A stretch of 64,000 nucleotides of DNA, taken from assembly GCA_963849695.1 (NCBI GenBank), contig CAWKIT010000016.1:1-64000 (forward strand). Reading direction: 5' to 3'. This DNA is from DASSUW01 sp963849695. GTDB lineage: Bacteria; Actinomycetota; Thermoleophilia; Solirubrobacterales; Solirubrobacteraceae. The notes below the pieces were generated by a model. It searched no databases, had not been told where the DNA came from, and saw nothing but the letters and a program-made list of their open reading frames with translations. The position numbers and the translations under genes were made by a program. Positions 26,340 to 33,730 of this stretch are shown one piece after another; the stretch's first letter is position 1; each line of letters starts with the position of its first letter.

Positions 26340-26673
26340 ACCAGACGATCAGGCCCACGAGCCACCAGGCGGCGGTGAAGGCGAAGGCGACCATGAGCGC
26401 GGCCACGACCACGAGCAGGACCGCGATCCGAACTGCCATCGCCAGCACCAGCCCGCCGGCCGGCACCGCGGGCCGGCTGCGCGGCACCGGACGAGGGGGC
26501 AGGTCCCCGACCAGACGGTCGAGCTCCCCGTAGGTGCGCGCCCGGAGGGCGGTGTGCAGCCGCTCCTCCAGCTCGTGCGGCTCGAGCCGGCCCTCGACGG
26601 CGGCCTGCCGAAGGCGCTCGGCGACCGCGTCGCGGTCGGCGTCCGATGCCCGAAGCGAGGAGGACCTGGCCAT
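26221..26673 (-). CDS. DUF1707 membrane protein with His/Ser-rich repeat tail
   Basis: The 150-aa protein begins MARSSSLRASDADRDAVAER and shows the DUF1707 motif EGRLEPHELEERLHTALRAR and TYGELDRLVGDLP. A two-helix membrane hairpin follows (residues about 73-113: ILLVVVAALMVAFAF-like, then WWLVGLIVWF). The tail is an imperfect hexapeptide repeat (RSRHSH, RSRHSH, WSSYSS, WSRHSC) encoded by the 18-nt repeats at 26264-26335. Function of DUF1707 proteins is unknown; they often sit near envelope genes. Confidence 0.82.
   Translation of the reverse strand: MARSSSLRASDADRDAVAERLRQAAVEGRLEPHELEERLHTALRARTYGELDRLVGDLPPRPVPRSRPAVPAGGLVLAMAVRIAVLLVVVAALMVAFAFTAAWWLVGLIVWFSLRSRHSHRSRHSHWSSYSSWSRHSCSGWQRQARIRRV
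26264..26335. repeat. Four imperfect 18-nt tandem repeats
   Basis: Units of the type GAGTGCCGGCTCCGGTGG repeat four times with a few substitutions. They encode the His/Ser-rich hexapeptides of the DUF1707 tail on the minus strand and the Ser/Gly tail of the hydrolase frame on the plus strand. Confidence 0.8.
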
Positions 26674-26685
26674 CTCCCGGAAACC

Positions 26686-27123
26686 CTACTGGGTCAGCCG
26701 CTCGGCGATGCGGTCGAAGAACTTGCCCCACCCGGCGCCGGCGGCCTTGACCTGCTCCTCCGGCATCGGCCCGCGCTGCTCGAACCGCATCTCGGTCCGG
26801 CCGTCGCCGAGGTCCACGAGGTCGACCGTGATCAGGTGGTAGTCCGCCGCAGGTGGCGGCACGTCGGTGATCGTGAACACGACGCGCGACGGCTCCACCA
26901 CCTCGTGGTATTCCCCGTGCCAGAGGATCTCGCCGCGGTCGGCCAGCATCGTCAGCCGCCACCCACCGCCCTCGCGTACGTCCATCTCGACCGACGACAG
27001 CGGGACCTCGGATTGCGCGCCGCCGAACCAGTCCGCGAACCGCTCGGGCTCGGTCCACTCGCGCCAGAGCCGCTCGGGCGAGGCGTCGAAGACTCTGACG
27101 ATGTTGATCGCTCGCTCATCCAT
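26686..27123 (-). CDS. SRPBCC/AHSA1 family protein
   Basis: The 145-aa protein starts at the ATG at 27123 (MDERAINIVRVFDASPERLW) and has the AHSA1 hallmarks: REWTEPERFADWFGGAQ, GEYHEVVEPSRVVFTITD and a C-terminal GWGKFFDRIAERL helix. It overlaps the end of the upstream ArsR gene by 8 bp. ArsR plus SRPBCC pairs are very common; the SRPBCC partner likely binds a hydrophobic ligand, but the inducer is unknown. Confidence 0.9.
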   Translation of the reverse strand: MDERAINIVRVFDASPERLWREWTEPERFADWFGGAQSEVPLSSVEMDVREGGGWRLTMLADRGEILWHGEYHEVVEPSRVVFTITDVPPPAADYHLITVDLVDLGDGRTEMRFEQRGPMPEEQVKAAGAGWGKFFDRIAERLTQ

Positions 27124-27436
27124 CGCTCAGCCGGGCGGAGAGCGCATCGAAGCTGTCCGACCAGAAGCGACGGTACTGCTCCAGCCACGAGACCGCCTCG
27201 CCGAGGGGAGCGCCGGCGAGCCGCGCAGGCCGTAGCTGGGCGCGCCGGCCGCGCACCACCAGCCCCGCCTGCTCGAGCACCTTCAGGTGCATCGAGATCG
27301 CCTGGAGCGACATGGGGAACGGCTCGGCGAGCTCGCTCACCGTTACCTCGCCGTCGGCCGCGAGCCGGTCGAGAATCGCCCGCCGCGTCGGATCCGCGAG
27401 CGCGGCGAACGTGCTGCTGAGCTGGTCGGCAGACAT
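27116..27436 (-). CDS. ArsR family transcriptional regulator
   Basis: The start is the ATG at 27436. The 106-aa protein has the ArsR winged helix: SSTFAALADPTRRAILDRLA, then PMSLQAISMHLKVLEQAGLV (recognition helix) and the wing RGRRAQLRPARLAGAPL. There are no metal-binding cysteines, as in the SRPBCC-associated subgroup. It is divergent from the DHFR-like gene and probably controls both sides through the inverted repeat at 27440-27462. Confidence 0.92.
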   Translation of the reverse strand: MSADQLSSTFAALADPTRRAILDRLAADGEVTVSELAEPFPMSLQAISMHLKVLEQAGLVVRGRRAQLRPARLAGAPLGEAVSWLEQYRRFWSDSFDALSARLSDG

Positions 27437-27439
27437 CCC

Positions 27440-27462
27440 CAAGTCCTCAATTGATAACTTGA
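27440..27462. promoter_or_regulatory. Candidate ArsR operator
   Basis: Nested inverted repeats CAAGT/ACTTG (27440-27444, 27457-27461) and TCAA/TTGA (27447-27450, 27459-27462) lie in a short AT-rich island between the divergent ArsR and DHFR-like genes, just upstream of the ArsR start. Confidence 0.5.
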
Positions 27463-27502
27463 ATATACCCAGCTCCCCGGATCGAACACAGGAGGACCGC
27501 GC

Positions 27503-28054
27503 ATGGGCAGGATCGTGGTGACCGAATTCATGTCTCTCGACGGCGTCGTGGAGGACCCCGGCGGCAGCGAGGACTTCGACTACGGCGGCTGGAGCTTCGA
27601 GTTCGAGCGCGGCGACGACGGCAACGAGTTCAAGACCGTCGAGACGATGCAGGCGGCCGCGATGCTGCTCGGCCGCGTCACCTACGAGGGCTTCGCCGAG
27701 GCCTGGCCGGAGCGCAGCGGCGAGTTCGCGGACAAGTTCAACACGATGCCGAAGTACGTCGTGTCCTCGACGCTGAAGGACCCGGCCTGGGCCAACACCA
27801 CGGTCATCGGCCGCGACGAGATCGCCGGCGTCAAGCAGCGGCAGGACGGCGACCTGATCGTCCACGGCAGCATCTCGCTGGTCCAGTCCCTGCTCGACGA
27901 CGACCTGGTCGACGAGCTGCGCCTGATGGTGTTCCCCGTCGTCCTCGGCAAGGGCAAGTCGCTGTGGGGATCGACCAGCGACAAGAAGACCTTCAAGCTG
28001 ACCGACGCGCGCACCGTCGGCGAGGGCGTCCAGACCCTCATCCTGCAGAAGTAG
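27503..28054 (+). CDS. Dihydrofolate-reductase-like (RibD C-terminal domain) protein
   Basis: The ATG at 27503 follows AGGAGG. The 183-aa protein starts MGRIVVTEFMSLDGVVEDPG and has the RibD_C/YyaP pattern: AAAMLLGRVTYEGFAEAWPE, then MPKYVVSSTLKDPAWANTTV and DGDLIVHGSISLVQSLLDDD. Members bind NADPH; physiological substrates are mostly unknown. A second, related gene follows 25 bp downstream, probably in the same operon. Confidence 0.9.
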   Translation: MGRIVVTEFMSLDGVVEDPGGSEDFDYGGWSFEFERGDDGNEFKTVETMQAAAMLLGRVTYEGFAEAWPERSGEFADKFNTMPKYVVSSTLKDPAWANTTVIGRDEIAGVKQRQDGDLIVHGSISLVQSLLDDDLVDELRLMVFPVVLGKGKSLWGSTSDKKTFKLTDARTVGEGVQTLILQK

Positions 28055-28079
28055 CTCACAGCGACCAAGGAGGCAGCCA

Positions 28080-28624
28080 ATGGGAGCCATCCACGTGCAC
28101 GAGTTCATGAGCGCCGACGGCGTGATCGACGCGCCGACGTGGACGTTCGACTACGGCTTCGACGACAAGATGGGCGAGCTCCTCACCGCGGTCACCGGCC
28201 GGTGCGAGGGCATCCTGCTCGGGCGCAACACCTTCGAGATGTTCGAGCCGGCGTGGTCGACGCGCACGGTCGAGGACGACCCCGGGGCGCCGTTCTTCAA
28301 CGACACCACCAAGTACGTCGTATCCGGGACGCTCACGGACCCGACGTGGCGGAACTCAGAGGTGATCGGGGCCTACGACCCCGACCGGATCCGGAGCCTG
28401 AAGGACGAGGTCGGCGATCTCTACGTGAGCGGCAGCATCACGCTGGTCCGCGCATGCTCGACGACGGCCTGATCGACGAGCTGCACCTGTTCGTCTACCC
28501 GCTCACCCTCGGCGCCGGGCCGCGGCTCTTCCCCGACGATGCGGAGCCGCGCAAGTTCACGCTCGGCGCCTCGGAGACGTACGAGAACCAGGTCGTCTAC
28601 CTGAACTACCGGCCACAGGCCTAG
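28080..28624 (+). pseudogene. Second DHFR-like gene, frameshifted
   Basis: The ATG at 28080 follows GGAGG and reads MGAIHVHEFMSADGVIDAPT, EGILLGRNTFEMFEPAWSTR and VGDLYVSGSITLVRA. One base is missing near 28450, so the annotated frame ends at 28472. In the next frame the rest of the domain is present: MLDDGLIDELHLFVYPLTLG to VVYLNYRPQA (stop 28624). With the base restored the protein would be about 181 aa, matching its neighbour. It is either a recent frameshift or a sequencing error. Confidence 0.8.
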
Positions 28625-29056
28625 CTCGCCGGCGGCGGGCCCGAGCGCAGGATGATCGTCGTCTCGGTGTCCGCCGCGCCCGCGCGCAGCCGCAGCGTCC
28701 GCAGCAGCACGTCCAGCTCCGCGGTGTCCCGGCAGGACACCCGGAGCTGGTAGTCGGGCGAGCCGGCGAGGTGCAGCACCTCGGTGACGGGCTCGAGCCG
28801 GGAGACGGCGGTGGCGAAGGCGTCGGAGTCGGTGCCCGCCGCGAGCGTCACGCCGACGAGCGCCTCGAGCTGGCGGCCGCCGGCGGCGGGATCGACGAGC
28901 GCCGCGAAGCCGGTGATCACGCCGGGCCTGCCGCAGGCGGCGCACGCGGTCCGCGGCGGCGTTTGCGGAGAGCCCTACGGCGGCGCCGAGATCGCGCCAC
29001 GACAGCCGCCCGTCCTCACGGAGCAGCCTGAGGATCTCGCTGTCGACCGCGTCCAT
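28621..29056 (-). pseudogene. Lrp/AsnC family regulator, frameshifted
   Basis: From the ATG at 29056 the coding strand reads MDAVDSEILRLLREDGRLSW and RDLGAAVGLSANAAADRVRR, the AsnC-type helix-turn-helix. One extra base in the GCCGGGC stretch at about 28921-28927 shifts the frame. The remainder continues as GVITGFAALVDPAAGGRQLE and the RAM ligand domain (VTEVLHLAGSPDYQLRVSCR). The gene is divergent from a LysE exporter, the usual arrangement for an amino-acid-responsive Lrp/LysE pair. Confidence 0.78.
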
Positions 29057-29126
29057 CGCCGCGATTGTCGCAGCACCACGCCGCTCCTCCTTGCGAACGC
29101 GCTTGAAAGGACCGAAAACGACGGGC

Positions 29127-29726
29127 ATGAACACGCTCGCGCTCGGCTTCGGATTCGGCTTCGTCGTCGCCCTTCAGATCGGGCCGATGTCGCTGTGGCT
29201 CGTTCGCTCCACGCTCGCCGCCGGCTGGCGCGTCGGGCTGGCGATCGGCGCCGGCATCGCGGTGATCGACGCCGGCTACGCCGCCGCCGGCGCGGCGGGA
29301 GCGGCGCCGCTGCTGACGATCGGCCCGCTGGAGACGCTGCTCGGGCTGCTCGGCGCTGCCGTGATGGTCTACCTCGGGGCGCGGACCCTCGCCGCGGCGC
29401 TCAAGGAGCCCGACAACCACGACATCGGCCACGCCGCGACGCCCCGCCGCGCCTTCCTCACCTCGCTCGCGGGCACCGCCTCGAACCCGCTGACGATCGC
29501 CTCGTGGGCCGCCGTCTTCGCGGCCGCCGGCGCCGCCGGCGCCCACAGCCCGGTGCTGCTCGTCGCCGGCGTCGGCCTCGGCAGCCTCGCCTGGGTCAGC
29601 CTGCTCGCCACCGGCACCGCCGGCGCCGGCCGCGCGGTCGGCCCGCGCGTGATCCGCACCGCAGACCTCATTGCCGGCACCGCGATGCTGCTCTTCGCGG
29701 TCGCCCTCGGCGCCGGCGTCGCGTAG
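29127..29726 (+). CDS. LysE family amino-acid exporter
   Basis: I start at the ATG at 29127 (MNTLALGFGFGFVVALQIGP), which gives the conserved LysE N-terminus with a G-x-x-x-x-x-GP motif. The 199-aa protein has six hydrophobic segments and SLAGTASNPLTIASWAAVFA, the second conserved NP motif. LysE proteins export basic or other amino acids. The divergent Lrp-type regulator is the likely controller, but it is frameshifted in this sequence. Confidence 0.88.
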   Translation: MNTLALGFGFGFVVALQIGPMSLWLVRSTLAAGWRVGLAIGAGIAVIDAGYAAAGAAGAAPLLTIGPLETLLGLLGAAVMVYLGARTLAAALKEPDNHDIGHAATPRRAFLTSLAGTASNPLTIASWAAVFAAAGAAGAHSPVLLVAGVGLGSLAWVSLLATGTAGAGRAVGPRVIRTADLIAGTAMLLFAVALGAGVA

Positions 29727-29826
29727 TGGCCCGCTGCGGTTGGGCGCGGTGGGCCCAGCGAACTGCGGCTGGGTGGGGAAGCGGCGACGCCGTCGGCGCT
29801 GCTGGTCCCGAGCGGCCGCGACGAAC

Positions 29827-29848
29827 CCGTTGTGGATTTCTACAACGG
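29827..29848. repeat. Perfect 7-bp hairpin CCGTTGT...ACAACGG
   Basis: CCGTTGT at 29827-29833 pairs with ACAACGG at 29842-29848 around GGATTTCT. The loop and arms resemble the 18-mer at 30002 and 36662 (GATTT core flanked by TTG and CAACG). Confidence 0.65.
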
Positions 29849-30001
29849 AACCGGCAAATCGGGCCGCCGAGCGCGCGGAAATCGCCGCCGACGGCGCTCG
29901 GAAGGGCCCTCGGACCTCTGGACCAACCATTTGGCAGCGGTTCGAGGTGAGCTGTGCTGGCCTACTGTCGATATACGACACCCAGCTGGCACAGCGCCTC
30001 A

Positions 30002-30019
30002 TTGGAGATTTTCACAACG
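30002..30019. repeat. 18-mer TTGGAGATTTTCACAACG, copy 1
   Basis: Identical to 36662-36679. Both copies are preceded within a few bases by a GCGCNTC sequence and followed by a C/G-rich run. Confidence 0.8.
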
Positions 30020-30124
30020 CCCGCGCCCGGCCGCGCGGGCCGCTCGCCGCTTCCCCACCCAGCCGCAGTTGGCCGGCGTCGCCACCACCACACGACCTCG
30101 CCCCGGCACCCCAGCGCGCCCGGC

Positions 30125-31444
30125 TCAGCCCGCCAGCTCGACCAGCTCGTCCAGCGCCGCGCCGATGTCCGCGGCGAGCTCGTCGGCGTCGGGCAGCACG
30201 GCCGGATCGGAGGAGATCCCGAAGCAGGCGTTGCCGGCGACGGTGACGACCCCGATCGAGAGCGCGTGGCGGGCGCCGAGCGGGATCGCCGGATGGACCT
30301 CGCGCAGCCGGCAGCCGCGCAGATAGCGCGTCACCGCGGGGCCGGGAACGCTCGAGACCGTGAGGTTGAACAGGCGCGGGTGCGCGAACGCGTGCGCGAG
30401 CGTGCGCTGGACCGGCGGCGGGGTGAGCGCCAGCACGCGGAAGGCGGTGTCGAGGTCGTCGGCCTCGCCGTCGCGGCGGCGCTGCGCCGTGGTGCGGTGG
30501 ACGGCCATGAGCCGCTCGCCGGGGTCGGGCTCGTCGCACGGCAACGGCACGAACACGAACGAGATGCGGTTGCCGGCGGCGGCGTCGTCGCTCGAGCGCA
30601 CGTCGGCGGGCACCATCGCCTTCAGGGCCTGCGGGGTCTCGCCGCGGCGGGCCGCGAAGCTCCGCAGCGCGCCCGCGCAGGTGGCGAGCACGACGTCGTT
30701 CGGCGTCACCCGGAAGCGCCGCCGCACCCTACGCAGGTCGTCGAGCGGGCGCGTGACGCGGACATGGTGGCGGCGCGGCGAGCCGGGGCGGTTGAGCGGC
30801 GACCCGGGGGCGGGCGGGAGCACCGTGTGAGCCAGCAGCCTCGCCCCGCCCACCACCGTCTTCGGCCGCAGCTTGAGCGGCGCGGCCAGCAGCGAGGCGG
30901 CCTCGCCGGTCCGGTCGGCGATCGCCCGCCCCAGCCGCTGGCCCGGCGTGGGGACGGGCGCCGGCGACCACTCGGGGGCGTCCGGATCCGGCGCGTCGGG
31001 ATCGGCATCGAGCAGCAGGTTGCCGAGCTCGACCACGGCGGCGCCGTCGACCATGCAGTGGTGCGCCTTTCCCACCAGCGCGAGGTCGTCCGTGACCCAC
31101 ATCTCCCACAGCGGCCGGTCGCGCTCGAGCGGGACCGACAGCACCTCGTCGACCAAGCCGTCCAGATCCACGTCGCCGACCGCGTGCAGGTGCCGGGCCG
31201 CGTCGAACTCCGGGTCGTCGACCCACACCGGCTCGTGCACCCCGAGCGGCACTTCGGCCAGACGCTGCCGGTAGCGGTGGGCGTGCTCCATCCGCGCTGC
31301 CACGTGCCCGGCGAGCTCCTCCGCGGTCGGGCGCCGGCCGCGCTCGGGCGGGTCGAAGCGCGCGAGCCAGCCGACGTGCATCGGCATCGTCGGGCGCTCG
31401 ACGGAGAGGAACGCGGCATCGAGGGCTGACAGTCGCTCGGACAT
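30125..31444 (-). CDS. Wax ester synthase / diacylglycerol acyltransferase (WS/DGAT)
   Basis: The start is the ATG at 31444, coupled to the preceding gene by a one-base overlap. The 439-aa protein begins MSERLSALDAAFLSVERPTM. It has the catalytic HHxxxDG motif (HHCMVDGAAVVEL, residues 128-134) and PLWEMWV just before it. The family motif NDVVLATCAGALRSF and a C-terminal NLTVSSVPGPAVTRYLRGCR follow. WS/DGAT enzymes form triacylglycerols or wax esters from acyl-CoA and alcohols at the membrane. The open frame extends far upstream, but that region is the neighbour's shadow. Confidence 0.93.
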   Translation of the reverse strand: MSERLSALDAAFLSVERPTMPMHVGWLARFDPPERGRRPTAEELAGHVAARMEHAHRYRQRLAEVPLGVHEPVWVDDPEFDAARHLHAVGDVDLDGLVDEVLSVPLERDRPLWEMWVTDDLALVGKAHHCMVDGAAVVELGNLLLDADPDAPDPDAPEWSPAPVPTPGQRLGRAIADRTGEAASLLAAPLKLRPKTVVGGARLLAHTVLPPAPGSPLNRPGSPRRHHVRVTRPLDDLRRVRRRFRVTPNDVVLATCAGALRSFAARRGETPQALKAMVPADVRSSDDAAAGNRISFVFVPLPCDEPDPGERLMAVHRTTAQRRRDGEADDLDTAFRVLALTPPPVQRTLAHAFAHPRLFNLTVSSVPGPAVTRYLRGCRLREVHPAIPLGARHALSIGVVTVAGNACFGISSDPAVLPDADELAADIGAALDELVELAG

Positions 31445-32466
31445 CAGGCGTGGAACTCTGTCAGCCGGTCGGCCTCCTGCTTCAGCTCCCTGCGCGTCGC
31501 CGCGTCGAGCCGTCCGAACGGCTCGAGCCGGACCGCGCCGCCCTCGTGCCGCCACGTGCCGGCAACGCGGCCGTCGACCAGGAAGGTCGGAAACGAGTGC
31601 GGGTTGCGGCTGGAGAAGATCCGCGGCCGGTGCTCCTCCGGCAGCACGCCGGTACGACGCGCGTGGACGAGCAGCGTCGCGTCCCAGGTCGGCAGGAAGC
31701 GGGGCGGCGCCGGGGTCTCGGGGTCGGGCAGCGGCGCGCGCGGGAGATCGAGCAGCTCCTCGCCGTCCTCGGCCCGGAAGCGGCGCAGCCGCATGCCGTC
31801 GAGCAGCGGGCGCAGCTCCGCCGGCGGCAGGCCGGTGAAGCTCGCGACGTCCTTGCGCGCGGCCGGCCCGAACCCGGCCAGGTAGCGGCGCACGAGGTGC
31901 ACGGCGGGGTCGGCGATCGCGGGCGGGTCGCCGACCCAGTCCTCGGCGGCGGCGTACAGGTCGGCGCGGCGGCGCTCCCAGGTGCCGGACGGCGGCACGC
32001 GCACGAGATCGATCCAGGCGTTGATCGCGTTGGCCCGCGGCTTGCCGACAAGCTGCTCGAGCTCCTTGCGGCTGACCGTCCCGTCGAGCGCGCTCCGGAG
32101 CCTGCGCGCCGCGCCGGCCATCGCCCGCGGGCTCGCCCTGTCCGGCGCGGCGCGCTGCCAGCTCTCGCGGCGCGCGGCGCGCGTGGCCAGCGCGAACGGC
32201 CAGTAGTCGCCCTTCGACACGAGGTGGATGGTGCTGCGCATGAGCGTTCCCTGCACGACCGATCGGCGCTCGAGCGCCGCGGTCAGCGCGCCGCGCTCGA
32301 AGCCGTCGAGCCGCGACCACAGGCCGACGTACATCGACGGCGCGTACTGCGCCTGGATCCCGCCTGTCCGCTCCAGCGCCCGCGGCAGCGGCGTCCGGGC
32401 GCGCTCGAGCAGCAGCTGGCGGGCCAGCAGCGCGCGGTTGAGCTCAGACTCGGTCAGCGTCCGCAC
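31444..32466 (-). CDS. Winged-helix DNA-binding domain protein (AlkZ-like DNA glycosylase family)
   Basis: The 340-aa protein starts MRTLTESELNRALLARQLLL and has the HTH_42/AlkZ layout: GGIQAQYAPSMYVGLWSRLD, TLMRSTIHLVSKGDYWPFAL, YLAGFGPAARKDVASFTGLP and LPTWDATLLVHARRTGVLPE. This family includes the AlkZ/YcaQ glycosylases that unhook DNA cross-links; short actinobacterial members are less well studied. It shares a one-base overlap with the WS/DGAT gene and overlaps the kinase-like gene by 13 bp, so the three form one operon. Confidence 0.85.
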   Translation of the reverse strand: MRTLTESELNRALLARQLLLERARTPLPRALERTGGIQAQYAPSMYVGLWSRLDGFERGALTAALERRSVVQGTLMRSTIHLVSKGDYWPFALATRAARRESWQRAAPDRASPRAMAGAARRLRSALDGTVSRKELEQLVGKPRANAINAWIDLVRVPPSGTWERRRADLYAAAEDWVGDPPAIADPAVHLVRRYLAGFGPAARKDVASFTGLPPAELRPLLDGMRLRRFRAEDGEELLDLPRAPLPDPETPAPPRFLPTWDATLLVHARRTGVLPEEHRPRIFSSRNPHSFPTFLVDGRVAGTWRHEGGAVRLEPFGRLDAATRRELKQEADRLTEFHA

Positions 32467-33071
32467 TGCGCGGCCGCTGCGATCATGTCGACGCAGCAGT
32501 CGAGGTCGATCTCGGTGGTGTCGATCGCCAGGTGGTAGTGGCGGAGGTCGTTCGGGTCGGCGCCGTAGAAGTGGTGCACGTACGCCTCGCGCGCGCGGTC
32601 GTTGTCGGCCAGCCGCCGCGCGGCCTCCTCGGGTGTGAGCCCCTCGAGCGCGGCCGCCCGCTCGGTGCGCCGCTCGGGCGGGCCGTGCAGCCGCACGTGC
32701 AGCGCGCGCGGGGTGCCGCGCAGCACCAGCGCCGCGGCGCGGCCCAGGAACACGCCGCCCTCGCGCCCCGCCTGCTCGCGGATCACCTGCTCGGTGGCGT
32801 CGCGATAGGCGGTCTCGTCGACGATCTCGTGCTCGAGGAACGGGCGCGCGCCGAACGCCAGGCCGGCCGGCGCCAGCACTCGGATGAAGCGCTCGAACAC
32901 GCTGCCGGCGGTCTCGTCGTGGCGCACCGCCTCGGCGAGCGGGACGGCCAGTCGCTGGGCCACCTCGTTCGGGATCGCGCGGTCGACGAACGGGACCTCG
33001 AGGCGCTCGGCGAGCCGCGGGCCGACGTACGCGCCGCCCGCCCCATAGGGCGCCGAGATCGTGACGACCAC
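32454..33071 (-). CDS. Cytidylate kinase-like P-loop protein
   Basis: A GTG at 33071 opens a 205-aa protein starting VVTISAPYGAGGAYVGPRLA, a P-loop of the cytidylate_kin2 type. It then has VPFVDRAIPNEVAQRLAVPL, GGVFLGRAAALVLRGTPRAL and a lid region RRLADNDRAREAYVHHFYGA. Such proteins are common in Actinobacteria outside the canonical cmk locus and their substrate is unproven. It is the first gene of the three-gene operon. Confidence 0.85.
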   Translation of the reverse strand: MVVTISAPYGAGGAYVGPRLAERLEVPFVDRAIPNEVAQRLAVPLAEAVRHDETAGSVFERFIRVLAPAGLAFGARPFLEHEIVDETAYRDATEQVIREQAGREGGVFLGRAAALVLRGTPRALHVRLHGPPERRTERAAALEGLTPEEAARRLADNDRAREAYVHHFYGADPNDLRHYHLAIDTTEIDLDCCVDMIAAAAQCGR

Positions 33072-33121
33072 GCCCGCGATGTTACGCGCACGACCCCGCG
33101 AGCAGAATGGTCCCGGTTCCG

Positions 33122-33694
33122 ATGCAGCCGACGTTCTTCGCCACGCCCGCCGAGTTCCGCGCCTGGCTCGAGCGCCGTCACGCGGACCGTCGCGAGCTGC
33201 TGGTCGGCTTCTACAAGAAGCGCTCCGGCCGGCCCAGCATCACCTGGCCGGAGTCGGTCGACGAGGCGCTGTGCTTCGGGTGGATCGACGGCGTGCGCCG
33301 GAGCCTCGGGGAGGAGGCGTACACGATCCGCTTCTCACCGCGTCAGGCGCGCAGCACCTGGAGCGCGGTCAATGTCCGGCGCGCGCGCGAGCTGATCGCG
33401 GAGGGGCGGATGACGCCCGCGGGCCTGGCCGCGTTCGAGGCGCGCGGCGAGGACCGCACCGCGATCTACTCCTACGAGCAGCGCCGCGCGGCTACGCTCG
33501 ACGCCGATCAGGAGCAGCGCTTCCGGGCGGAGGCGGGGGCGTGGGCGTGGTTCCAGGCGCGCCCGCCGTCGTACCGGCGGGCGGCGATCCACTGGGTGAC
33601 GAGCGCCAAGCGGCCCGAGACCCGGGAGCGGCGTCTGCGGACGCTGATCGAGGACTCTGCCGCCGGCCGCCCGATCGGTCCGCTCTCCCGGTGA
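33122..33694 (+). CDS. YdeI/OmpD-associated family protein
   Basis: The ATG at 33122 (MQPTFFATPAEFRAWLERRH) matches the usual family start; an ATG five codons upstream is also in frame. The 190-aa protein contains ELLVGFYKKRSGRPSITWPE and SVDEALCFGWIDGVRRSLGE, the YdeI signature, and ends with a helical domain (YRRAAIHWVTSAKRPETRER). Members have been linked to bacteriocin or peptide tolerance; the mechanism is unclear. Confidence 0.88.
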   Translation: MQPTFFATPAEFRAWLERRHADRRELLVGFYKKRSGRPSITWPESVDEALCFGWIDGVRRSLGEEAYTIRFSPRQARSTWSAVNVRRARELIAEGRMTPAGLAAFEARGEDRTAIYSYEQRRAATLDADQEQRFRAEAGAWAWFQARPPSYRRAAIHWVTSAKRPETRERRLRTLIEDSAAGRPIGPLSR

Positions 33695-33730
33695 TCCGCC
33701 GGCACGCCGACCGCCCGCTGCTGCGGGTGC

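Larger units (their letters stand above)
29761..30070. repeat. Gene-free 310-bp segment bounded by perfect 22-bp inverted repeats
   Basis: The left arm at 29761-29782 (AACTGCGGCTGGGTGGGGAA plus GC) is perfectly complementary to 30049-30070. Between them lie a 22-nt hairpin (29827-29848), a GAGCGC/GCGCTC repeat pair near 29867-29899 and a copy of an 18-mer found again at 36662. Each arm sits in sense orientation 34 or 54 nt beyond the stop of a flanking gene (LysE at 29726, WS/DGAT at 30125). No protein-coding frame is credible. No target-site duplication is seen. Confidence 0.8.

Noticed and set aside
29761..30070. Autonomous transposon
   Set aside because: The segment has inverted repeats but no room or frame for a transposase and no visible target-site duplication.
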